NCBI GenBank assembly: GCA_910588435.1
Contig: CAJUPL010000001.1
Span: 151,567 to 215,566, forward strand
Direction of reading: 5' to 3'
DNA: 64,000 nucleotides
Origin: an uncultured Eggerthellaceae bacterium
GTDB lineage: Bacteria; Actinomycetota; Coriobacteriia; Coriobacteriales; Eggerthellaceae
Shown here: piece after piece, positions 16,819 through 25,391 of the stretch
Position numbering within the stretch: position 1 is the stretch's first letter
How the letters are laid out: the number at the start of each line of letters is the position of its first letter
Notes under the pieces: model-generated
The model's database searches: none
Seen by the model: the letters and a program-made list of their open reading frames with translations, nothing else
Told to the model about the DNA's origin: nothing
Position numbers and translations under genes: made by a program

Positions 16819-18120
16819 ATGATCTGTCCAAGCTGCGGTAAAGAGAATAGGCCAGACGCAAGATTCTGCGACGGGTGCGGCTCACCTGTTGCAACCGTTC
16901 CCCTGGCCAAGGACGCGCTCACAGAGGATGTGCCCACCTCATCTGATGAGACCAAGGTCATCACGCTGGATCTTCCTGACCCAGCAAGCCAGCCTGCGGC
17001 GCAAGAAGACGCCGAAGAGCTTGAGCGCTATAGCCGCACTGCATACCTCTCACCTTCCATGACGCAAGAGATGCCAGCCCTGACGGACGTGGATGGCGCT
17101 GAGAAGAAGGCGTACAAGGCATTCGGAAACGATGCGAAGCCGAAGAAGACGCCACATATCCCCATGAAGCGCAAGGGCGTCATCGCTGTGGTGTCAGCGA
17201 TCGCTGCCGTTTTGATCTTGCTAGGGGCTGCGTTCGCGGCTTATCAGCTGCAGCTTTGGGGCGGCAAAGAGGTCCCTGATGTAGTGGGCTTGGAAGCAGC
17301 TGAGGCAACGTCGCGCCTGGAGGCGGCGGGCTTCACGTCGCAGACGGTCCTGGTCAAGTCAGATGACGTTGAGGGCATCGTCCTCAGCACCAACCCGCAA
17401 GCGGGCTCCCGGGCAGAGCAGGGCGCTGAGGTCACCATAGACGTCTCATGTGCGCGCGTCATCCCAGACGTCATGGGCAAGCCCTTGGAAGAGGCCCTTG
17501 GGATGCTGGCACAAGAGGGCTATGAGAACATAGAGCAGGCAACGGAGAGATCGAATGAGCCTGAGGGTACCGTCATATCCGTGACCCCGGATGTTGGCGT
17601 TCGCACCAAGGCTCAGGCAAAAGTGGTGGTCACCACGTCCGTACCTTATGTCGTCCCTGACGTTTCGGGCATGTCATTCGATGAGGCGAAGAGCACGATC
17701 GAATCAGAAGGGTTCGTGGCAACATCGGCCTACACATATACAGAAGACGCTGAAGAAGGCGCTGTCGTCGGCACCGATCCAGCAGGCGGGACGCAGATAG
17801 AGGGCGGTTCAGAGGTCTGCATCCTCATAGCCAAGAGCCGTGCTGCTGAGGTGAGCGGATGGGCAAGGGCGTGGTTCGAAGGTGCCAAGAACTACACGAA
17901 GGATGGCGTCTCCTATGAGCTTCAGAGCATCGAATCCATCAGCTATGCAGGTGATGACGCCTGCAGCTTCACTGTGGTGATGCGCCCATATGAGACGCAC
18001 TCCTGGTTCGGCAGCCAGCCTGAGACGCGATATGGCAATGACCAGAAGATCCAGGGAACCATCAAGTTCTCAAGCGATGGTCAGCTCTCTTCCATAGACC
18101 CGGCGCTGAAGAAGGCGTGA
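16819..18120 (+). CDS. Zinc-ribbon / PASTA-domain membrane protein without kinase
   Basis: The 433-aa product starts with a cytoplasmic zinc ribbon (CPSCGKENRPDARFCDGCG), an acidic linker (about 30-115), one membrane helix (about 120-143), then three PASTA domains outside (each opening with PDV: near 153, 219 and 285) and a unique C-terminal domain of about 80 residues. PASTA domains bind muropeptides or lipid II and normally sit behind a Ser/Thr kinase domain; here there is none. The Thr-rich acidic linker could be a kinase substrate, which is my inference. It lies 10 bases after era and 4 before recO, which is not an obvious functional context. Confidence 0.85.
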   Translation: MICPSCGKENRPDARFCDGCGSPVATVPLAKDALTEDVPTSSDETKVITLDLPDPASQPAAQEDAEELERYSRTAYLSPSMTQEMPALTDVDGAEKKAYKAFGNDAKPKKTPHIPMKRKGVIAVVSAIAAVLILLGAAFAAYQLQLWGGKEVPDVVGLEAAEATSRLEAAGFTSQTVLVKSDDVEGIVLSTNPQAGSRAEQGAEVTIDVSCARVIPDVMGKPLEEALGMLAQEGYENIEQATERSNEPEGTVISVTPDVGVRTKAQAKVVVTTSVPYVVPDVSGMSFDEAKSTIESEGFVATSAYTYTEDAEEGAVVGTDPAGGTQIEGGSEVCILIAKSRAAEVSGWARAWFEGAKNYTKDGVSYELQSIESISYAGDDACSFTVVMRPYETHSWFGSQPETRYGNDQKIQGTIKFSSDGQLSSIDPALKKA

Positions 18121-18124
18121 AGGC

Positions 18125-18901
18125 TTGGCAGCTGAGGATGCCAAGCTCAGCGGCTTGGTGCTCAAGAAGACGAAGCTAGGGGAGTCAGACCTCGTGATCT
18201 CCCTTCTGCTCTCTGACGGCTCTGAGCGCTCAGTCATCGCGAAGGGGGCAAGGAAGCCAAGGAATGCCGGCTCTGCCAGGCTAGAGCTATTCAACGGCGT
18301 TCAGGTCTGCGCAGCATCCAGCAGGGGCCTTGGCATCGTGAAGGAGTCGAAGCTCGTCCAGAACAGGCAGCGCCTCCAATCAGACCCGCTCCTGTTCGCT
18401 TGCGCTTCAGTCATGGCTGAGGCCGTGCATGGATGCATACAACCTGAGCTTGAGGTGGGAAATCTCTTCGACATGACGTCTGCTGCCTTGGATGCAGTTC
18501 AGGAGGCGGGTGACAAGGCGCTCCCAGCCATCGTGGCTGCATACATCTTCAAGCTGAGCGCTCTTCTCGGCATGCGACCATCCTTTCTGGAGTGCGCCGT
18601 TTGCGCTTCTCCCATAGACCCGCAAGACGTGCGCTTCTCATATGCGGATGGAGGAGCGCTCTGCCCAGATTGTGCTCATCTGATGGATAGCGTGAAGGTG
18701 GACGCAAGGACGCTCGTGCTGTCCCATGAGCTCATGATGAGCCGCTTCCAAGACATGCTGGATGCAGAAGACCCGGCAAGCTGGGATGCCCTAGGGCTTG
18801 CCGAGGCGTGGTTCATCGCCAATGCTGGCGGCCGCCTGAGGTCCATGAGCTCATTCAAGTCCATCTGCTCGGTTTGCCTTGGAGGCTCATCTAGCATATA
18901 A
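18125..18901 (+). CDS. recO: DNA repair protein RecO
   Basis: RecO works with RecR to load RecA on SSB-coated single-stranded DNA. The 258-aa protein has the N-terminal OB fold (LKLSGLVLKKTKLGESDLV-like start, then RSVIAKGARKPRN) and a C-terminal helical region with the zinc-type CAVC...CPDC pairs near 159 and 179. The start is a TTG (18125) 4 bases after the PASTA gene, preceded by GAAGG. The promoter of rpsO overlaps its last codons. An era-recO order is common in Gram-positive genomes. Confidence 0.92.
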   Translation: MAAEDAKLSGLVLKKTKLGESDLVISLLLSDGSERSVIAKGARKPRNAGSARLELFNGVQVCAASSRGLGIVKESKLVQNRQRLQSDPLLFACASVMAEAVHGCIQPELEVGNLFDMTSAALDAVQEAGDKALPAIVAAYIFKLSALLGMRPSFLECAVCASPIDPQDVRFSYADGGALCPDCAHLMDSVKVDARTLVLSHELMMSRFQDMLDAEDPASWDALGLAEAWFIANAGGRLRSMSSFKSICSVCLGGSSSI

Positions 18902-18902
18902 T
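18874..18902 (+). promoter_or_regulatory. rpsO promoter overlapping the end of recO
   Basis: TTGCCT at 18874-18879 and TATAAT at 18897-18902 are separated by 17 bases. The -10 box covers the recO stop codon. It would start transcription about 115 bases before rpsO, giving a leader that holds the hairpin at 18987-19005. Confidence 0.7.
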
Positions 18903-18986
18903 CCATCAGCTGCTTCAAAGCAGTGCATCTTGGCTTGGCCTGCATGGCATCCCACCTTGCCCGCCCAGCATGGATGCAACGTTAGT

Positions 18987-19005
18987 AGCCTGCAAAGGGC
19001 AGGCT
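18987..19005 (+). promoter_or_regulatory. Hairpin in the rpsO leader
   Basis: AGCCTGC (18987-18993) and GCAGGCT (18999-19005) form a perfect 7-bp stem with loop AAAGG, placed just upstream of the purine-rich ribosome binding site of rpsO. S15 represses its own mRNA in many bacteria through leader structures that differ between phyla; this is a candidate for such a site, by position only. Confidence 0.45.
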
Positions 19006-19024
19006 GAAGAAAGGGAAAGAGAAC

Positions 19025-19312
19025 ATGGCGAATAAGTACAGCATCACCAAGGAGCAGACCCAGGCGCTCATCAAGGAGTACGGCAAGGGTGACAATGACT
19101 CAGGTAGCGCAGCAGTCCAGGTTGCCATCCTGACCGAGAGGATCCGCAATCTGACCGAGCACTTGAAGACGCATCCGAAGGACAACCACACGCGTCGCGG
19201 CCTCATGAAGCTCATCGGCAAGAGGCGTGGCCTTCTGAAGTACATCAAAGACGGCAACATCGATGATTATCGTGAGCTGATCAAGAAGCTGGGCATCCGC
19301 GACAACATCTAG
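19025..19312 (+). CDS. rpsO: Ribosomal protein S15
   Basis: S15 binds the central domain of 16S rRNA and nucleates 30S platform assembly. The 95-aa product shows the conserved core (GSAAVQVAILTERIRNLTEHLKTH region, then NHTRRGLMKLIGKRRGLL) with a few extra residues at the N-terminus compared with the usual 89. AAGGGAAAGAG precedes the ATG. It is followed by a stem-loop and then pnp, the classic rpsO-pnp arrangement. Confidence 0.97.
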   Translation: MANKYSITKEQTQALIKEYGKGDNDSGSAAVQVAILTERIRNLTEHLKTHPKDNHTRRGLMKLIGKRRGLLKYIKDGNIDDYRELIKKLGIRDNI

Positions 19313-19325
19313 TAGCGATCAAGCC

Positions 19326-19348
19326 AAGACCCGCGCTGAGCGGGTCTT
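19326..19348 (+). terminator. Stem-loop between rpsO and pnp
   Basis: AAGACCCGC (19326-19334) and GCGGGTCTT (19340-19348) form a perfect 9-bp stem with a GCTGA loop, 14 bases after the rpsO stop. A clear run of T is lacking (TGTCAGATAT follows), so it is more likely an attenuator, an mRNA 3' stabiliser or an RNase processing site than a full terminator. A second hairpin (GGGGGATG-AGCA-CATCCTCC) follows closely. Paired hairpins here are known in the autoregulation of pnp in other bacteria. Confidence 0.6.
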
Positions 19349-19457
19349 GTCAGATATGGGGGATGAGCACATCCTCCAGGCCTGAAGAGCATGAGGGCCG
19401 AAGGAGAGCTGTGCGGCATGGGGCCACACGGCAGGTTCAAGAGAGGGAATCTAGCAA

Positions 19458-21638
19458 ATGGCAAAGGTAGTATCGGAATTCGAGCTTTACGGGAAGTCAT
19501 ACCGCTTGGAGACGGGAGAGCTTGCAAAGCAAGCCACAGGAGCCGTGCTCTGCACTTGCGGTGAGACGTCTGTGCTGGTCACCGCTGTGGTGTCCAAGCA
19601 GCAGAAGGACTATGACTTCTTCCCGCTCACAGTAGATTACATAGAGAAGATGTATGCGGTGGGCCGCATCCCGGGCGGATACCTCAAGCGCGAGGCGAAG
19701 CCTTCTGACAAGGGAACGCTCACGGCAAGGATGATAGACCGTCCCATCCGTCCAGGTTTTCCGGATGGGTTCAAGAACGAAGTGCACATCGTAGCCACCA
19801 CGCTCGTGGCGGATGGGCAGAATCCGCCAGACACCATCTGCGTCGGGGGAGCCTCTGCAGCCCTTCTGGTGGGCGGCGCACCGTTCGACGGTCCTGCTGC
19901 TTGTGTTCGCATCGGCCGCAACACCGAGACGGGCGAATTCATCGTGAACCCAACGTATGAGGAGCAGGAGAGCTCTGACCTTGAGCTCACCATCGCTGGC
20001 ACCAAGGACTACATCTCCATGGTGGAGGCAGGCGCTGACCAGATATCCGAAGAGGATATGCTGGCTGCCATGACGTTCGCACAAGAGGCCATCGCTGCCT
20101 TCTGTGACAAGCAGGCAGAGTTCATCGCGAAGGTCAATCCAACTCCTTTGCAGTACACGCTGCATGAGGCAGACCCCGTGATCGGTGAGCGCATCTCAGG
20201 CTTCGAATCTGAGATGGCTGAGGCGCTCTCTTCTCCTGACAAGGCAGGTCGCCTTGAGCAGGTGGAGGCCTTGAAGGAGCGCATCAAGGAAGACGAGTTC
20301 ACTGAGGAAGAGCGCGCTCAATGGGGATCTGACATCGCAGCAGCCCTCAAGGCTCTTGAGAAGAAGGCAATGCGCGCCATGATCATCCAGAAGGGTGAGC
20401 GCGTTGACGGCAGGACACCAACTGAGGTCCGTCCGCTTCACATCGTGCCGGGCTATCTGCCCCGCGTGCACGGCTCAGGTCTCTTCCAAAGAGGCCAGAC
20501 GCAAGCGCTCTCCGTTTGCACGCTTGGCATGTTGAACGAATGGCAGCGCCTTGACACCATCTGGCCCGAAGAGGGCAAGCGCTACATGCACCAGTACAAC
20601 TTCCCGCCGTATTGCACCGGTGAGACCGGCCGCATGGGCGCTCCAAAGAGGCGTGAGATCGGCCATGGTGCATTGGCAGAGCGCGCCATCCTCCCCATCC
20701 TTCCAACAGAGGATGAGTTCCCCTACGCCATCAGGGTGGTCTCAGAGATCCTGGAATCCAACGGATCGTCTTCCATGGCGTCAACTTGCGGCTCTACGCT
20801 TGCTCTCATGGACGCTGGCGTTCCCATCAAGGCACCGGTCTCTGGCGTTGCCATGGGCCTCATCAAGGAAGGCGATGACGTCGTCATCCTGACTGACATC
20901 CAGGGCCTTGAGGACTTCTTGGGAGACATGGACTTCAAGGTCTGCGGCACTGAGAGCGGCATCACTGCTCTGCAGATGGACAACAAGGCACGCGGGCTTT
21001 CCGTTGACATCCTGGCAAAGGCTCTCTCTCAGGCCAAGGAGGCTCGCGCATACATCCTAGATGCCATGCTCGCCACCATCCAGGCTCCGCGTGAGGACAT
21101 CAAGGACACGGCTCCTCGCATCGAGACCATCCATATCCCACAGGACAAGATCCGTGAAGTCATCGGCTCAGGTGGCAAGGTGGTCCGCGGCATCCAAGAG
21201 GAGACGGGCGCCAGCATAGACATCCAAGAGGATGGCACCATCCACATCGCAGCCGTTGAGGGCTCAGCTGGAAAGGCCGCCAAGGAGATGATCTTGGGGA
21301 TAGTGAAGGAGCCTGAGGTAGGAGAGGTCTACGACGGTGAGGTCGTAGGCATCAAGGACTTCGGAGCATTCGTGCGCTTGACTCCCTCCAAGGATGGCCT
21401 CTTGCACATATCCAAGGTGGCGAAGGGCCGCGTTGGCAAGGTGGAGGATGTCTTGGACCTTGGTGACATAGTCAAGGTTGAGGTCACCGAAGTGGATCCG
21501 AAGACCGGCAAGATCTCACTCGATCGCCTTGACAAGCCTGAGGCCCCTGAGGGAAGCGCACCTTCCAACAAGGATCACAAGGACTCTCCGCGCCCGGGGC
21601 AGGGCGCACGCAAGCCGCGTCGCAGCCACCACGCATGA
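19458..21638 (+). CDS. pnp: Polyribonucleotide nucleotidyltransferase (PNPase)
   Basis: PNPase degrades RNA 3' to 5' with phosphate and can add tails. The 726-aa protein has both RNase PH-like cores (first with ITARMIDRPIRPGFPDGF-like text, second from about 320 with KGERVDGRTPTEVRPL and SSSMASTCGSTLALMDAGV), a KH domain (IREVIGSGGKVVRGIQEETG, about 560) and an S1 domain (VYDGEVVGIKDFGAFVRL, about 620), ending in a short basic tail. GAGGGAATC precedes the ATG. Its last four bases overlap the dapB start (ATGA). Confidence 0.97.
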   Translation: MAKVVSEFELYGKSYRLETGELAKQATGAVLCTCGETSVLVTAVVSKQQKDYDFFPLTVDYIEKMYAVGRIPGGYLKREAKPSDKGTLTARMIDRPIRPGFPDGFKNEVHIVATTLVADGQNPPDTICVGGASAALLVGGAPFDGPAACVRIGRNTETGEFIVNPTYEEQESSDLELTIAGTKDYISMVEAGADQISEEDMLAAMTFAQEAIAAFCDKQAEFIAKVNPTPLQYTLHEADPVIGERISGFESEMAEALSSPDKAGRLEQVEALKERIKEDEFTEEERAQWGSDIAAALKALEKKAMRAMIIQKGERVDGRTPTEVRPLHIVPGYLPRVHGSGLFQRGQTQALSVCTLGMLNEWQRLDTIWPEEGKRYMHQYNFPPYCTGETGRMGAPKRREIGHGALAERAILPILPTEDEFPYAIRVVSEILESNGSSSMASTCGSTLALMDAGVPIKAPVSGVAMGLIKEGDDVVILTDIQGLEDFLGDMDFKVCGTESGITALQMDNKARGLSVDILAKALSQAKEARAYILDAMLATIQAPREDIKDTAPRIETIHIPQDKIREVIGSGGKVVRGIQEETGASIDIQEDGTIHIAAVEGSAGKAAKEMILGIVKEPEVGEVYDGEVVGIKDFGAFVRLTPSKDGLLHISKVAKGRVGKVEDVLDLGDIVKVEVTEVDPKTGKISLDRLDKPEAPEGSAPSNKDHKDSPRPGQGARKPRRSHHA

Positions 21639-22408
21639 TCCGCGTAGCAGTTGCAGGAAGCTCGGGCCGCATGGGACAGGCAGTGTGCCATGCGGTCTCA
21701 GAAGCTCCAGACATGACGCTCGTCTGCGGTGTGGATCAGCATCCCTTAGATGCCCATCCGTTCCCGCAGTACGAAAGCGTTGATGCCGCCCTGGATGCTC
21801 ATGAGATAGACGTCATGGTGGATTTCACGCGGCCAGATGCAGCTCCCCAGAACCTGAGAGCTGCGCTTTCGCGTGGCGTGGATTGCGTCTTGGGGACAAC
21901 GGGGCTTGGAGAAGATGTGCTTCGTGACCTTGCCTCTCTGGCTCCTTCTGGCACAAGCCTCTTCTACGCGCCCAACTTCACCACAGGTGCTGTCCTCATG
22001 ATGCAGTTCGCGAAAGCAGCAGCGAAGTACTTCCCAGAAGCAGAGGTCATCGAATACCATCATTGCCGGAAGAAGGATGCGCCATCGGGCACCGCGGCCA
22101 TGACGGCGAAGATGATCTCAGAGGGAAGGGACGGCAGGGCCAGCTCATCTCCCGGAAAAGAGACGGAGATAGATGGGGCGGAAGGCGCGCGTGGTGCGCT
22201 GATGAACGGCGTGCCCGTCCATTCGGTCAGATCGAATGGCTTCGTGGCGAATCAAGACGTGGTGTTCGGAGGCATGGGACAAACGCTCACCATAAGCCAC
22301 GTGTCATGGGATACATCGTCTTACATGCCAGGCGTCCTCTTGGCGATAAGGGAATCCGCATCCTTGTCCGGCCTAGTCCAAGGGCTGGAATCCATCATGG
22401 AGATCTGA
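21635..22408 (+). CDS. dapB: 4-hydroxy-tetrahydrodipicolinate reductase
   Basis: DapB catalyses the NAD(P)H-dependent reduction to tetrahydrodipicolinate in lysine and meso-diaminopimelate synthesis. The 257-aa product has the Rossmann start VAVAGSSGRMGQAV, the DFTRPDA and GTTGL loops, and the catalytic signature EYHHCRKKDAPSGTA. It overlaps pnp by 4 bases (ATGA), so the gene is coupled to an RNA-decay gene, and is followed by dapA. meso-DAP from this pathway feeds peptidoglycan. Confidence 0.96.
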   Translation: MIRVAVAGSSGRMGQAVCHAVSEAPDMTLVCGVDQHPLDAHPFPQYESVDAALDAHEIDVMVDFTRPDAAPQNLRAALSRGVDCVLGTTGLGEDVLRDLASLAPSGTSLFYAPNFTTGAVLMMQFAKAAAKYFPEAEVIEYHHCRKKDAPSGTAAMTAKMISEGRDGRASSSPGKETEIDGAEGARGALMNGVPVHSVRSNGFVANQDVVFGGMGQTLTISHVSWDTSSYMPGVLLAIRESASLSGLVQGLESIMEI

Positions 22409-22483
22409 TGCTAGAATCGTTTGCCATGAGCAAGCACAGATGTTCGTTTTGGGCTGAAGCGCCCAGATGCGGTAGGAGTTGAG

Positions 22484-23380
22484 ATGGCTTTGAGCACCCC
22501 AAGATTCGGCAGGATGATCCCGGCTATGGTCACACCCTTCAAAGAGGGGCTAGAGCTGGATCTCCCAAGGGCGGCAGAGCTGGCCTGCAGGCTGGTTGAC
22601 GGCGGAAGCAGCGCGATAGTGGTCAATGGGACCACGGGTGAGTCTCCTACGGTCTTCTATCCGCAGAAGCTGGAGCTGTTCAAGACGGTGGTGGCTGCCG
22701 TTGGCGGTCAGGTTCCCATCATCGCGAACGTGGGAGACAACTGCACGGCTGACACCGTTGCCTTCGCAGCTGATGCCGCGCGCCTTGGAGTTGACGCCTT
22801 CATGTGCGTGGTGCCCTATTACAACAAGCCGCCGCAAGAGGGCCTCTACATGCACTTCAAGACGATTGCTGAGTCAACTGACCTGCCCATCGTGTTGTAC
22901 AACATCCCCGGGCGGTGCGCCATCAATATGACGGCAGATACCACGCTTCGCCTTGCGCATGATGTTCCGAACATCGTTGCCGTGAAGGAAGCGTCAGGGG
23001 ACGTGGAGCAGATATCCCGTATCATCGCAGAGGCCCCTGAAGGCTTCGATGTGTACTCGGGAGATGACTCCGCAACGTATGACCTGATGCGAATGGGAGC
23101 CGCAGGCGTCATATCCACCATAGGCAACATCCTGCCAGACAGGATGGCTGAGATGGTGGAGGCCTGCGCAGATGAGGATTGGGAGCGTGCAGATGAGCTG
23201 AACAGAAGGCTCTTGCCGCTCATGGAGGGCCTGTTCGAAACGTCCAACCCCATACTGGTGAAGAAGGCGCTTGAGCTTTCGGGCTTCCCAGTTGGAGGGG
23301 TCAGGCTCCCCTTGATAGATGCCACGCCTGAGCAGACGGAGCGTCTGAAGAAGATCATGGAAGAATCGGGGGCCTTATAG
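22484..23380 (+). CDS. dapA: 4-hydroxy-tetrahydrodipicolinate synthase
   Basis: DapA condenses pyruvate with aspartate semialdehyde, the first committed step of lysine/DAP synthesis. The 298-aa TIM barrel has NGTTGESPT (pyruvate binding), the active-site tyrosine in VLYNIPGRC and the Schiff-base lysine in VAVKEASGD. GTAGGAG precedes the ATG. The 75 bases between dapB and dapA hold a short hairpin (TGGGC...GCCCA) but nothing large enough for a lysine riboswitch. Confidence 0.96.
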   Translation: MALSTPRFGRMIPAMVTPFKEGLELDLPRAAELACRLVDGGSSAIVVNGTTGESPTVFYPQKLELFKTVVAAVGGQVPIIANVGDNCTADTVAFAADAARLGVDAFMCVVPYYNKPPQEGLYMHFKTIAESTDLPIVLYNIPGRCAINMTADTTLRLAHDVPNIVAVKEASGDVEQISRIIAEAPEGFDVYSGDDSATYDLMRMGAAGVISTIGNILPDRMAEMVEACADEDWERADELNRRLLPLMEGLFETSNPILVKKALELSGFPVGGVRLPLIDATPEQTERLKKIMEESGAL

Positions 23381-23404
23381 GCTCCCTTTGAAAGGATAGA
23401 TGAG

Positions 23405-25324
23405 ATGGAAGAGAAGCCTAAGACAGGCAATGAGAGCGCTGCTCAAGGCGGCGCCAATGAAGGAACTGCTCAGAAGAGCACAGGGCAGAGGAGCCGCAGG
23501 CGCAGGTCTGGCAACTCCAACAAGCCCAAGAGCACCAGCTCCTACAAGCATGTGAGCATAGAGCGTGAGCGCCCCAGGCTCACTCGTGACGCGCAAGGCG
23601 GAAGCCCGAATGACAACGGCCAGCGGAAGCGCCAAGGAAAGGGTCAGCGCAAGAGCAACAAGAACCCAGATGCACAGCTTGAGATAGTGCCGCTGGGTGG
23701 CCTTGATGCCATCGGCAAGAACATGACGGCATTCAAGTGCAAAGGCGACATGCTCTTGGACGACGCCGGCCTCATGTTCCCAGATGATGACCATCCAGGT
23801 ATAGACCTGATCCTCCCTGATTACACATACGTGCTGGAGAATGCAGATGCGCTGCGTGGCATCGTCGTCACGCATGGCCATGAAGACCATACAGGCGCGC
23901 TGCCTTACCTCATGAAGGACCTGGATAGGAACGTTCCCATCTATGCCTCCAAGCTCACATTGGGGCTGATAGAGGGCAAGTTCAAAGAGCACAGGATCAA
24001 GAACGCAAAGCTGATCGAAGTCAAGTCTGGAGACACCATCAACCTTGGATGCATGAAGGTGACGTTCTTCTCTGTGAACCACTCCATCCCGGGCGCGCTT
24101 GGGCTCTTCATCCAAAGCCCAGCCGGCAACGTGCTCCACATGGGTGACTTCAAGCTGGACCAGACGCCCATAGATGGCATCACAACTGATTTCGCTGCGC
24201 TTGCCAGGTTCGGCGAAGAGGGCGTGGACCTCATGCTCTCTGACTCCACGAACGCAACCAATCCCGCGTTCACCCCTTCTGAGGCTGAGGTGGGGAAGGT
24301 CTTGTCGCAGATCATCTCCCAAGCAACGGGGCGCGTCATCATCGCATCGTTCGCAAGCCACATCCACCGCATGCAGCAGATCTGCGATGCCGCTATTGCA
24401 AACGGGCGCAAGGTGGTGGTCACAGGCCGCTCCATGATCCAGAACACTGACATCGCGCGCAAGCTGGGGTACCTGAAGATCTCCGATGAGGACCTCATAG
24501 ATGCATATGAGCTGAAGGACATACCATCTGAGAAGGTGGTCATCATGTGCACCGGCTCTCAAGGTGAGCCCCTCTCCGCGCTTGCAAGGATCGCGAACGG
24601 GGAGCATAAGACGATCGATGTGGAAGAGGGGGATACGGTCATCATCTCCGCAACGCCTGTTCCCGGAAACGAGAAGGCCGTCACCCGTGTCATCAATTCG
24701 CTTGCGAAGATCGGCGCGGATGTCTTCGACAAGTCAAGGGCGCGCGTCCATGTCTCTGGACATGCTGGCGCAGAGGAGCTGAAGCTGGTGCTCTCCATGG
24801 TGAAGCCTCGCGCGTTCTTGCCAGTGCATGGTGAGTCAACGCATCTGAGGGCTCACGCGAAGCTGGCTGAGGCAACAGGCGTATCTCCTGAGAACATCTA
24901 CATCCTTGAGAACGGTGACACCCTGCTCTTGGATGCGAACGGCGTCAAGCAAGGTGACAGCGTGCAAAGCGGCATCATCTTCGTTGATGGCCTCTCTGTG
25001 GGTGATACCTCGCAAGACGTGCTGGATGAGCGCAGTGAGCTTGCAAGCCAGGGATTCATCAGCGTGGCCGCGGCCATCGATTTCAAGAAGCGCCAGCTGG
25101 TGGGCAATCCTGTGGTGGAGATGCATGGCATCACAGGTGGGGATGACGCCTACTTGAAGGATCAGGCCACAAGCGTCGTCATCAGCTCCATGAACAAGGC
25201 ACTTGGCAAGGGGGATATCCAATACAGGGTGATCCGCAAGTCAGTGAGGGACGCCCTCTCCTCGCTCATGTGGGAGAAGACCAAGCAGCGTCCTATGATG
25301 GTGGTCAATCTGCTGGATGTATAA
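23405..25324 (+). CDS. rnj: Ribonuclease J
   Basis: RNase J is a metallo-beta-lactamase/beta-CASP nuclease with endo- and 5'-3' exoribonuclease activity, central to mRNA decay and rRNA maturation in Gram-positives. The catalytic body begins near residue 97 (EIVPLGGLDAIGKNM), with zinc ligands THGHEDHTGALPY, HMGDF, and the beta-CASP and C-terminal domains in order (HVSGHAGAEELKLV, PVHGE). At 639 aa it is longer than the ordinary 555 because of a basic, Ser/Asn/Gln/Arg-rich, probably disordered head of about 90 residues. Such heads are seen in actinobacterial RNase J. It follows dapA by 24 bases, a common neighbourhood. Confidence 0.95.
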   Translation: MEEKPKTGNESAAQGGANEGTAQKSTGQRSRRRRSGNSNKPKSTSSYKHVSIERERPRLTRDAQGGSPNDNGQRKRQGKGQRKSNKNPDAQLEIVPLGGLDAIGKNMTAFKCKGDMLLDDAGLMFPDDDHPGIDLILPDYTYVLENADALRGIVVTHGHEDHTGALPYLMKDLDRNVPIYASKLTLGLIEGKFKEHRIKNAKLIEVKSGDTINLGCMKVTFFSVNHSIPGALGLFIQSPAGNVLHMGDFKLDQTPIDGITTDFAALARFGEEGVDLMLSDSTNATNPAFTPSEAEVGKVLSQIISQATGRVIIASFASHIHRMQQICDAAIANGRKVVVTGRSMIQNTDIARKLGYLKISDEDLIDAYELKDIPSEKVVIMCTGSQGEPLSALARIANGEHKTIDVEEGDTVIISATPVPGNEKAVTRVINSLAKIGADVFDKSRARVHVSGHAGAEELKLVLSMVKPRAFLPVHGESTHLRAHAKLAEATGVSPENIYILENGDTLLLDANGVKQGDSVQSGIIFVDGLSVGDTSQDVLDERSELASQGFISVAAAIDFKKRQLVGNPVVEMHGITGGDDAYLKDQATSVVISSMNKALGKGDIQYRVIRKSVRDALSSLMWEKTKQRPMMVVNLLDV

Positions 25325-25391
25325 TCCCTGACATCACTTGAGCCCTATACGAGAAACGCAGACAGAAACGAAGGACATCGGAAGGCGATAG

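Noticed and set aside
22409..22483. Lysine riboswitch before dapA
   Set aside because: Only 75 bases with one short hairpin; a lysine riboswitch needs about 170 bases.
23375..24607. A 410-codon open frame opposite RNase J
   Set aside because: Antisense shadow; no start signal or recognisable domain.
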